From Meloidogyne chitwoodi (taxonomy: Eukaryota; Nematoda; Chromadorea; Rhabditida; Meloidogynidae): a stretch of 64,000 nt of DNA. This document shows, piece by piece, positions 47,301 to 56,982 of the stretch (its first letter is position 1; the number at the start of each line of letters is the position of its first letter). Under the pieces are notes generated by a model that saw nothing but the letters and a program-made list of their open reading frames with translations, searched no databases and was not told the DNA's origin. The stretch covers positions 1,550,001 through 1,614,000 of the forward strand of contig JACZZP010000016.1 of assembly GCA_015183035.1 (NCBI GenBank). Reading direction: 5' to 3'. A program made the translations under genes and the position numbers.

Positions 47301-47606
47301 GAAAATTTAAAAAAATTGATTAAACAATTAACAAAAACTTTAATTATATTGGTAAAAATAAATATAATATATGTACTATTTAATATTAATTTAATATTTT
47401 AGGCATTTATTCCTTTTTTAAATCAAGCTGAAAGGTTAATTCTTATTTTCAATATTAATAATGATAATTATATAACAAATATTATTAAATTATTTATTTT
47501 TTGTTCATTTTATTTTACACCTTTATTTAATCCAATTATTTGTATTTTAACTAATAAACCTTATAGAAATGATATTTTTAATCGTTTAAGAATATATCCA
47601 CAATAA
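44395..47606 (+). CDS. Nematode chemoreceptor-type seven-transmembrane GPCR, copy B
   Basis: Paralogue of the gene at 41752, same five-exon structure: 44395-44586, about 45719-45901, 45982-46163, 47187-47351 and 47402-47606. Exon 1 is almost identical to copy A (IHSRILLQNCILDILLLI versus IHSQILLQNCILDILTLI). Exon 2 differs at its start: the acceptor at 45718 adds LNLTDINGITTFIF, against FYIIDNNGSTILIF in copy A. The C-terminus TPLFNPIICILTNKPYRNDI is unchanged. All frames are open, so the insertions in introns 1 and 3 have not broken the coding sequence. Introns of about 1.1 and 1.0 kb replace about 0.3 kb in copy A. Confidence 0.83.
44985..45554. mobile_element. hAT-like element with TAGAGACCGG termini, nested
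   Basis: 570 bp. Termini are TAGAGACCGGCA and (reversed) TAGAGACCGGCATG. A perfect 8-bp direct repeat GTAATAAA flanks it (44977-44984 and 45555-45562). The right part (45370-45530) is made of GCGGGAT/ATCCCGC words on both strands; the middle contains copy 2 of the 95-bp foldback repeat. No transposase. Confidence 0.76.
45199..45289. repeat. Dispersed foldback repeat, copy 2
   Basis: Reverse-complement copy of 24320-24414, sharing the CGAAATGTAGTTTTTTGCCG-type and TGCATGACATTTCGT-type blocks with scattered mismatches. Located inside the TAGAGACCGG element, which gives a third nesting level at this site. Confidence 0.62.
46251..47017. mobile_element. MITE made of GGAAAATTCC words (outer element), 8-bp duplication
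   Basis: About 767 bp in GPCR copy B intron 3. The left end is GGGTGACCGGAAAATTCCTC; the right end reversed is GATTACCGGAAAATTCCTC. CCAAAAAT flanks both sides (46243-46250 and 47018-47025). CGGAAAATTCCTCT words recur on both strands near both ends. A second element is inserted in the middle. Confidence 0.65.
46493..46964. mobile_element. Nested MITE with perfect GTAGTTAACCCACCC termini
   Basis: 472 bp. Terminal inverted repeats GTAGTTAACCCACCC are identical at both ends, and a perfect 8-bp duplication TTCCACTA flanks the element (46485-46492 and 46965-46972). The interior has direct repeats of a block of about 35 bp reading TTTGATTTTGCCGTTTTCCC-like, then ATTTGTCCGA, and of TTTTCAAGGTCGGACA (near 46809 and 46913). 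Non-coding. Confidence 0.76.
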
Positions 47607-48122
47607 TTAAATTATTTTCAGGTTTATTTAAATATTTATTTTCTTAAAATTAATTCAACAGTTATCGTTCTTGGATTTAATACAACTTGACCAATTAGAT
47701 TTATTTTATTTTTGTAAATAAATAAACTTGTTTATGTTTATTTTTGTAATTAAAGATATTTTTGTATAAAATATAATTTTATTTATTTATTCTGCTTTAT
47801 TAAAGTTTTACCTTATTTCTGAATCAGGGATGGCCTCAAATTCACAGTTTTATAAATTTATCATCATGTAAATAAAATAAAAATGAGCAAGTAATAGAAT
47901 AGCGTAGAAGTCTGAACTAATAATAAATTTTTAAATTCTCTTTATTATAAGCTTAAGAAAGATTTCCACTCCTTAACTGAAAAAGAGATTTCTCTCCCCA
48001 ATTGCACATATTATTTTAAATATTTCTTCTACTTTCATCCTTAAATTAAAAAATAATAATAAATCTCATAAAATTATTAAATTTATTAATAAATTTTTAT
48101 TATTCATTTAATTTTTATTTAT

Positions 48123-51100
48123 TTATGCTCTCATAAGAGGAATAGGTTCTCTAATAATAATTTCTTCATCTTCTTCTTCTTCTTTAAATTTTTTATTTTT
48201 TTTATTTTCTTCATTATTTCCATATATTAATTTATTAATTTCTTTTAATTTATCTCCATATTTATGTAATCTTAATTCTTTTGTAATTTTACATAATATA
48301 GCAATAATTCCATCTCTAGCATTTAATTGACAATTTGCCCTTTCAATAAATGCCAAATCTCCAATTTTCTCTAAATAAGCTTTTGAATATAAACCAACAG
48401 AAGATGTTGATTTATCAAAAATTAATAAATTTCCAAAATTATCAATACATAAAGACCCAGGTCTTTCACATATTCCAAGTATTCGAGTACTTACAACTGT
48501 TGAATTATATATGGAAATTAATTGAACATAACTACGATTAGTCTCTACAAGTAATAATTCTGTTATTGGACCTATAAAATATAAATTTAAATTTTAAAAA
48601 AACTTTTTTGGTTTATTTAATTATGTATTTAAAACTTAGGGGACATTTTAGTGTTTTTTATTTTAATTTAATTTCTTATTTTATTTTCTTCTTTTATTTT
48701 TTAAAATTAATTTAATTTTATTTCTCTATTACAAATTCCGATATATATTTAAATTTATTAATTTATTATTTACCAATACTAGCAAAATAATTAACATCAG
48801 CAAATTGACTATTTTTTCTCGTTCCTTTACATTCAATCCAATGACCATTTAAACAATTTAATTCAAAAAGAAATCCTTGATTAGGTGTATTTGCAGCCAA
48901 ATAAATAAACTTATTTAAAGGATTTGAACAAATTTTAAAATTCCAAATAACTCTTTCTTTTAACCATTTTGGTGTTTCTATTCTATTTAACATTGAAAAA
49001 TTTGAAATTGAAAATTGACAAATAAAATGTCTCCATTCTGTTTTTATTTCTTTTTTTTTATTTTCTTTTAAAATTCCTTTAATCGAAGAAGAATTTTGAT
49101 AATTTATTTCATCATTATCATCTTTTTTATTTTCTTTATTATTATCATTATTATTGTTACTAATATTATATTCTAATAATACCTGGAAAAAATTAAAAAA
49201 AAAATTATTTTAAATTAAAAAAAAACATTTTTAATTAAGACAAAAATGAGTAAAATTAGGTATTTAATTTTGACTTTGTATTTAAAAAACCAAAACTCAA
49301 ATGAAATCTGAAGTTCTGATTTTTTAAAATATATTTACTTCTCAATGTTGGAATTATTATTATAATAAGGTATATTTCACTAACTATACAATTCACCGAA
49401 TAATTCGATAAATTGTCTGTCAGTGAATTGTCCTATAAATATTTATTTAAAAAAATATATTTTAATAATATTTAATTTAAATTAAATTTATTTTTACAAA
49501 AATTGTTTGTTCTTCTCCATTATTTCCTTCATTTCCAATACAAACACATTCAGGATTTCTCCAAACATTTTGTTTTGGTTTTATTTGTTTTAAAACTTTT
49601 TTAGTTTCCATTGAAATTAATAAAAGGCCTTCATCAGAGTCAACAATTAATAAAATATTTTCTGGTAAAAGAAGACAATCCATTGGAAATGAAAGTAATG
49701 AAGAACTGACAGAGACACATTCAACATCAAATATTGGACTATAAATTAATTAAATATTTAATTTATTTTTTAAATTTTAAGAATGTAATAATTCAACAAA
49801 ATTAAAAGTAAATATTTAATTCTTTATTTTATTTATTTTAAATTCTAAAATATATTTCTGATTTATTCCTACCTATATTTTAATTTATAATCAAAATTCT
49901 AACCCTCCTCCTATTTGAATTGCCGATTCAACTATTTCTATCCCTTTTCCATCATTTCCAGATAATCCATGAATACCTGCATTTAATGCTTCTTTTAATT
50001 CATTTTTTTGAATTTTACTATTATTATTATTATATTTATTTTCTTCTAAAGTAAATTGTGAAGGTCTAGTAATTGGTGATTTCTTTAAATAAGTTAAATA
50101 TATTAATTTTTATTTAATTTTAAAAAATACTTTTTCATTTTCTTGTACTTGTAATCCACAAATTTTATCAACTAATTCTAATGCTTCTTTTGAACGTCTT
50201 CTTAATTTTTGTTCATATTCATCTAAAGATGTTAGTTCATCTTTTTCTTTATTTTCTTCTTTAAATTTAACTTCTTTAGAAGGTAAAATAATTTTTTCTG
50301 TTAATATTTTCTCTTCTTTATTTTCTATAGGTATTAAATAATTAACACTAGCAGGATTATTTAATTCTTCTTTTATTGGAGGAGAGATTAAAGGAATTTT
50401 ATTATTATTATTAGAATGGACCTCAAAGAATTTAATTTCATCATTTTTTTGTTCTTCTGATTTTACTTTTTCTTCTTTTTGATTTATTTGTATTAAAGTA
50501 GTTTCCCTAAAAACAAAATTTTTAAATTAAAAATTAGGACAAAATGTGATTTAAGGTAAAATGGACAAAATGCCAAGACATGTTAAATAAAAGTTTTCTT
50601 GACATTTTGTCCCTTAAATAATTTGGTATTTTTCAAAAATTTACCCATTTTGACATTTTTGTTCAGAATTCTCTTCTAATTTCTCTCCTTCTTCTAATAA
50701 TTCTTCTTTATTTTTTTTATTTTCTTTTTCTTCTGTTGGATAAAAAAATGGTTGAATTTTAATTTCAGTAATATTATTTTCTTCAATTTTATTTTCTTTT
50801 TTATTTTCTTTTTCTTCGTTAATTTCTTCTTTTTTACCAAAACAACCAATTTCTTTTAATAATCTTTCAGCTTCTTTTTCTGCTGCTTTTTGTTTTTCAT
50901 TTTCTTCATTTTTTACTAAAAAGTTATTTTCTTTATTATTTTTGTCTTCTTTACTTATTAAAATATTAGAAGATTCTTTCTCTTTTTCTATTGGAATTAA
51001 TTGAATAAATTGTTGTTGATCTTTTAGTGTTTGATTTTCTTTTTCTTTATTATTTTCACAAAATATTTTAATTGGAATATTTTCTAAAATTTCATTTTCT

Positions 51101-51634
51101 TTATTATCAACTGTAGCAGAAACTTTTTGTGCTGCTCCTTTTAATAAATCTTTTGTTGTTGGAATTGTCAATTCTTCAGATTGTTCATCACTCTCAACTG
51201 CACTAATACTACTTAACTCATCAGGAAGTCTTTCACCTATTTTTTCTTCTGATATTTCTGACTGTATTAAATCTATTGGAATTGGAGTTATATTTATTTG
51301 AATTTTATTAGTTAATTCATTTTGTTGGTCCTTAAAGAAACAAAAAAATTTTAAAATATTTTTTAAAGGTAGATAAAGATCATAGCTGTATACAATCACA
51401 AAAAATAATTTTTACGAGAACTAAAAAATTCTAAATTTTTAATTAATTCCTTTTATTAATCCAACAATTTACTTGTTTTTCTATTTTTTCATTTTTTTGT
51501 TTTTCTTCTTGTGTTTCTTCAATTTCATCATCTGTCACTTCAATCCATTCAACTTCTTCATCTTCAGGTGTTGAAGAACTTTTAATCATTTGGTCATTAT
51601 TTGTTGAATTTATTATTATAATTTGATTATCCAT
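48123..51634 (-). CDS. NHL/beta-propeller-like protein with long acidic N-terminal region
   Basis: Function unknown. The ATG at 51634 (MDNQIIIINSTNNDQMIKSS) opens a low-complexity Glu/Lys/Asn-rich half (DEEVEWIEVTDDEIEETQEE; KQKAAEKEAERLLKEIGCFG; LDEYEQKLRRRSKEALELVD), mostly disordered or coiled coil, up to about 49900. The C-terminal half contains blade-like repeats: MDCLLLPENILLIVDSDEGL, FKICSNPLNKFIYLAANTPN, RPGSLCIDNFGNLLIFDKST. These read like NHL/SMP-30-type propeller strands, where a hydrophobic-D-G/D-N-L-hydrophobic pattern recurs. It ends REPIPLMRA-stop at 48123. About eight exons were linked by strand, order and AG/GT boundaries, but not every junction was proved, so two adjacent genes cannot be excluded. 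Confidence 0.6.
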
Positions 51635-53153
51635 TTAAATTACAAATTAAAAAAATTAAATATAAATTTAGGGTAAAGGTTTTTTAAAATAAACAACCTT
51701 AAAATTTATTGATTTTATTTTTTACAATTTAATAATGAAAAAAAACACTCTAAATGAATGATTTAAAGAGAAAAATGTTAGAAAGGAGCAGCTGTTGTTT
51801 TTTAATTATTTTTTATTAAAATAAAAAACAAATTATAGGAAACGAAGGATAAGGTATTTTTATTTTTATTTTAAACATTTAAAGGTTTAGTTTTTGTATA
51901 AATTCCAATGATGATTTTAATTACAAAATTAATTTAAAAAATATAAATTATAATTAATTAAACGTTTTTTTTTAAAAATTATTAATTAATTAAATATTTA
52001 TTTTAAAAATAGATAAACATTATTATTTTATTAAATCTTCCAAAAAAAATAAAAGACCAAAAATCCGCTATTGAACAGTGAAAAGAGATTATAATCATTC
52101 AACCATATATACTAACAAAGGAATTTTTTATTTTTTAGATGAACAAATGCGCAAGGAATTTTTACATGATGAAAAAATCATTTTAAAAAATTTGTTTATT
52201 TTTATTTGTAAAGTTTTAAAAATATTTTTTAATTTTTTTAATTTTTAATTTTTTTAATTTTATTTATTCAAAAGAATATATTTTTTTTAAATAAAGAATG
52301 CCATTGCCAATATTCGAACCTTTAACACTCTCACATGACAACAAAGCGCTTACCAACTTAACTAATGAAACACTCAAACACTTAAATGTTAAGAAGTAAT
52401 ATAATAACTTAAAAACTTGTTTTTTTTAATTTTCTTTTAGTTTTCCCGTTAATAATTTTCAAATTTTGTTTTAAAAATTTATACTTTTGTCAGTTGCGCG
52501 GTCTTTTTCCGTTTTATTTCTGTTGCTTTTTTTATTTTTCTCATATTAAACTTGTTTTATATATTTTTAAATTTATTACTTTTTTCCTTTTTATTGTTTA
52601 TTAAATATATATTTCCTTAAAATTTTAAATTTTTATTATTTTAAAATTTTTAAATTTAATTTTTTTTAATTTTATCAGTTTTATTAATTTTTTAAATATT
52701 TTCATTTCTTTGAAAAAATATTTTTTTAAATATTTTTTTAACCTTGACTATTTATATTTTTACCCATTTTATAATAAAATGACGTCATATTTTTATAATT
52801 AATTTAAAAAATATATTTATTTCTTTTTATGTTTATATATAAATATTAATTTATTAGAAGTACAAAAATAAAGTTTGAGTGTGCCAATTTTGTAGTTTGT
52901 GAATTTTTTGTTTAATTTTTTTGTTTAATTTTTTTATATTTTAATGAATTAGTTAGGAAAAAAACAGTTACTTTTATTTTTAAATTGAAGGATAAATTTA
53001 ATAGAGCGGAAATTTATTTATTTTTTTAATAAATTATTATTTTTATTTTGCACATATTTAGACAAATTTTTAATTTATATTTTTATTTAATTTTTAAAAT
53101 TATAGAAAAAAAAATTATTTATTATTTTTTAAATTTATTTTTCAATTTATTCA
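51635..53153. other. AT-rich intergenic region
   Basis: No coding signal. Contains one tRNA-like sequence (52299-52370). Its outer ends should hold the promoters of the two divergent flanking genes. Confidence 0.6.
52299..52370 (-). tRNA. tRNA-like sequence (probable pseudogene)
   Basis: 72 nt on the minus strand. The A box TAGTTAAGTTGG fits the consensus; the B box GGTTCGAATAT is good in its first nine positions. The acceptor stem TTTCATT/AATGGCA pairs at 6 of 7. The loop TTGTCAT would give anticodon GTC (Asp), but two stem pairs are missing and the T-stem is poor. Probably not functional. Confidence 0.4.
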
Positions 53154-55641
53154 ATGCATTCAAAAATTAATTCAACACAATTTGGGTATTTTTTTAATAA
53201 AAAATGTTTTTTTTTAATATTTTTATTATAATTTTTAGTGAACAATTAAGTAAAGAATCAATTAATTTAATTCAAAATGTTCGTCAAAAATTAACACAAT
53301 TTGAAATACATCCAAATGTTTATTTTTTTATTAATATTTAAAAATATATTATATTTTTTTCAATTTAAAGTTTGATACAAATTTTAATATTTATCGTTTT
53401 ATTGCAAATGCAGAGAGAATATATAAATGTAAAAATGATATTATTGAAAATGCAGCTAAAGCTCTTTCAATGCATTTACGTGTTAGAAAATGTTTTAATT
53501 TGGTAAAAATTAAAATTTTGTAATTTATAATTAATCTTCAAGAAATTTTGAATTCTAAGTTAATGATAAAATTATTAAATTAAAATTATAAAAATAGGAT
53601 TTAATTATTAATAAAAAATCAGTAAAAATACGGAAATCTAAAAATTATAAATTTAAAGAACACAAATGAAGCTTTAACGTTTTTGAAAAAATAATCAGTC
53701 ATCTTCTTACATTTAAAGAATTAAAAGAATAATTTTATTAAATATAAAAATTAGTATATTATTATTAAATTATTGGTTTTTAATTTTTATAAAAATTAAA
53801 AAATAATATTTAATTAAGGATGAATTGCCAGACATTCCTTTTGAACAAAATCCAATCTTTATTAAACGTTTAATGCCTTTAAGTCCAATTTTAGAAGAAG
53901 CTACAGATTCTTCTAATAGACTTCTTTGGTTTGTTGAATATCGTTCTTTAAATGTTGAGGTTTTTTTAAATTTATTTTTTAAAAATTATTTATTTTAAAA
54001 TAAATAGGCAATAGCAAATGGAATTAAAAGTTCAGAATCTATTCGTTATCAATTTTGGCAATTTGAACATATGTTGAGAAGAGTTAATAAACAAGAAAAA
54101 TTAACTGGTCGTTTAAGCTCAATTCGTCATATTATTGATATGACTGGTTACGGTAATATATTTTAAATATATTCTGAAAAAAAATCAGAATTATGTCAAA
54201 TCAGAATTTTAATAATAGAAATTCTGACAAATCAGCAGTCAAAAAATCAGAATTCAGCATTTTTAAAAATCAGAATTAAAAAATTGGATTCTGGAATAAT
54301 CAGAATTTTTAAAATCAGAATTTTAAACATCAAAAATCAGAAATAAAATTCTGAAAAATCAGAAAATAATCAGAAATCTTCCTAAAACATCTAAAAAATA
54401 AAACAAATAATTCACTAATTATTTTCAGAAATTAATCCTTTTACAATGCTTTTTGTAAGTTCTGGTACACTTTCTTATTATTCCCAACTTCTTCATTATG
54501 ATAATTATCCTGATTTGGTTTATCCTATTGAATTGGTATTTTTTTAAAAATAAAATATTTTTAATAATTTAAAATAGGTAAATATAGCCAAATGGATATA
54601 TATTCCTTATCGTTTAATTAAAAATATGATGCCTGTTGGTTTTGTTGATCGTTTTAGATTACATAATATTAATTTTTTGGAGAGTTTATGTATGGAAATT
54701 AATTTGGAATTTATTCCTCTTTCACTTGGAGGAAAAAATGAGGCAAAAGAAATTTAAATTAAAAATAAATATAATAAAAATAAAGACATTCCATTCAACT
54801 AAAAGAGCATGAGATATATTGTAAAATAAAATCTCTAATAGTAAATTATCAAATAATTCCGAGATTGTTATTTTCTAATTTTTAAATTAAATTTAAAATT
54901 ATAAAAATTATATAATATTTTCCAATTAAATTGTTATCAATTTTTAAGTCATTTTGTGTCCCAATGCAACAATCTACTCAACTTTGGCAACCTATTGAAC
55001 CAAGAATATTAGAACATTTAGAGCATATATCTATTGGACCTAGAAAATATAAATATTTTAAAATTCAAATAAATAATGATGATATTGCTAAAAAACATTT
55101 ACTCAATTGGTATTTCCGAACTGATGGAATTATTCATTTTGGAATTTTCTTTGAACCTTTTAAGAATGAAGGGAAAGATATTAATGAACAAAATGGTATA
55201 AATATATTATTTTTAATTATTTAATTTTATTTTTTAAATTAGGCAATTATATCAAACATAATGGCATAATTACAACAAATTCAAATAATCGACCTTCTAT
55301 TGAATATTTTGAAAATAATAAGGAATGGGTCTATATGTGGTTTAAATTAACTGCTAAAATACATCATGAAGTAATTTTTAAATTTTATTTAAAAAAATAA
55401 TAATAATTTTTTAATAAATTAATTTTAGTGGGATTATATAGAATGTAATAAACCAGGAATTTATTGGATAATATTTTCAAATAATCATAGTTGGTTACAT
55501 AAACGTTCAGTTGATGTTTTAATAAATTTAAATATTGAAAATAATCAAACAAATATTATTAAAAGAATTTGGCATGAAAAAAGAGAAACTGAACTGGAAA
55601 ATAATGATTTGATAAAACTTTTTCAAATGAAAAATAATTAA
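53154..55641 (+). CDS. CRAL-TRIO (SEC14) plus GOLD domain protein
   Basis: Predicted lipid-transfer or membrane-trafficking protein, similar in architecture to C. elegans CTG-1/CTG-2. The ATG at 53154 starts MHSKINSTQFGEQLSKESIN. CRAL-TRIO-N helices follow (NIYRFIANAERIYKCKNDII; AAKALSMHLRVRKCF), then the lipid-binding lobe (RRVNKQEKLTGRLSSIRHII, DMTGYEINPFTMLF, HYDNYPDLVYPIELVNI, MMPVGFVDRFRLHNINFLES). The GOLD domain occupies the end (EHLEHISIGPRKYKYFKIQI; LNWYFRTDGIIHFGIFFEPF; CNKPGIYWIIFSNNHSWLHK), stop at 55639. About ten exons. The intron before the GOLD part seems to start with a GC donor (GAG|GCAAAAG at about 54752), since no GT is available and the phases match across it. Confidence 0.85.
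54170..54400 (+). repeat. AATCAGAATT word cluster in a CRAL-TRIO intron
   Basis: The intron between about 54155 and 54428 contains about twelve copies of ATCAGAA(TT) in one orientation and several reversed (ATTCTGA). The same word clusters occur in both GPCR genes. Confidence 0.65.
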
Positions 55642-55907
55642 AAATAATTAATTAAATTTAATAAAAATATTTTATTTTTTAAATTTTTTAAATTCTGGGA
55701 CTGTGTGAATTTTTGATTATTTGAGTTTATATTTAGACCATAAAATTAATTTTATTTTACATCCTTGATAGATTTATTTTAAAGAAAAATATTTAATAAT
55801 AAAATTTATTCGTTATTTTAATAGTAATTAAAACATTAAATTTTTCTAAATTCATTTTATAACTTATTAATTATATAATTATTTAATTATCTCACATTAA
55901 TATTCAT
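55642..55907. other. Short AT-rich convergent intergenic spacer
   Basis: Lies between the 3' ends of the GOLD protein gene and the glycine-rich peptide gene. Nothing further seen. Confidence 0.6.
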
Positions 55908-56109
55908 TTATTTACGCCCTGAAAAATTTAAAAAAAAATTTAAAAATTAAAATTAACAAACCTCCTCCCATTCCTCCCATTCCACCAAAACCACCACCAC
56001 CACCACCTCCATAACCATAACCTGGTGCAGGTGCAGATTCAACCATTTTATTAAAAATAGTTAATAAAATAAATAAAAAACAGAAAATTAAAAATAATTG
56101 AGTATTCAT
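55908..56109 (-). CDS. Small secreted glycine-rich peptide precursor (NLP-like)
   Basis: The ATG at 56109 gives a strong signal peptide (MNTQLFLIFCFLFILLTIFN), then ESAPAPGYGYGGGGGGG and FGGMGGMGG. A GT-AG intron (donor GGAG|GTTTGT, acceptor TTTTTCAG|GGCG) joins to a tiny last exon that adds G-R-K and a stop at 55908, for a product of about 52 residues. GYGYGGGG resembles the YGGYG-type neuropeptide-like or antimicrobial peptides of nematodes. A terminal Gly-Arg-Lys is what amidating enzymes act on, so the mature peptide may be C-terminally amidated; this is inference. Without splicing, the frame reads into a hydrophobic tail, which is less likely. Confidence 0.7.
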
Positions 56110-56982
56110 TTTTAATTTAATTTATTTAATATATTTAATGTTTTTTAATTTAAAAATAAATATATTTTTGTTTCATTTTATATACTAAATTTTATTTGAT
56201 TAAAAAAATATTAATTTATTATTTTGAAAGTTTTGTACCAGTTTTATTTTAAAAATATTAATTGTCATTTTTTTAAAATTAATTAAATAAAATTAGTAAA
56301 TTGTTTATTAGTAATACATAATTAAAAAATATTTAGAAAATTAACAATAATTAAAAAAGAAATTTTTATTCGCAAAATTATAATTAGTAAAATATATAAT
56401 GATTAATTAATAATAAATTTTAATTTTTTTTTAATTTGCAGATATTATTATTTAATAATTAAAATAAATTTAAAAAATAATATTTATAAAAATATTGATT
56501 AAAAAAATTATAATTAATTTTTATTTAATTATTTAGTTATTTCAAATATTATTAAGTATTTTTGCCATTGTTCGCTACTATTTTTCAAATACCCGAAGTT
56601 TCCTTTGAAAGATTCTAATTTTAATAATTCCCTCATGTCAGAGTTGACACTCAAAACTATACTGCACCCAATCGTCTCTTCTACACAGCATCTTAACCAG
56701 TCACTTTTAGCCGTTTCAGTGCCGAAAAAAGAAAAAGGGATGTTTCAGCGTTTTTTTTGTATTTTTCTTTCTCTGTCTATTTATATCCCAAGCTATTTTG
56801 CTAAAAACTTAAAATAAATCCGATGTAATCGACTTTGAAAGCTCATATCTCAGCTTATAAGCTCAAAGTTGGAAAAATAAGCTCCAATATTGTAGAAAAG
56901 TCTTTAATTAATATTTTAAGCAAAAAATCATAAACGAAAATTCTATTTTTACTTTAAAAAATTCTATGTTGAAAATTTTTAG
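56110..56982. other. Intergenic region upstream of the transposase-like gene
   Basis: AT-rich to about 56560, then a less AT-rich stretch (56580-56900) with no assignable coding exon. The less AT-rich part may belong to the transposon-like locus downstream (5' leader or missing first exon). Confidence 0.5.

Larger units (their letters stand above)
44098..48060 (+). repeat. Tandem duplication, copy B (chemoreceptor unit)
   Basis: Same unit as copy A in the same orientation, but about 1.5 kb longer. The extra length is accounted for by two transposon nests, at 44760-45686 (intron 1) and 46251-47017 (intron 3). Exons and flanks are highly similar to copy A. Confidence 0.8.

Noticed and set aside
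49380..49435. Small inverted repeat ACAATTCACCGA / TCAGTGAATTGT in the propeller-gene intron
   Set aside because: 12-bp arms with one mismatch; flanking TA(TA) is too common in AT-rich DNA to count as a target duplication.
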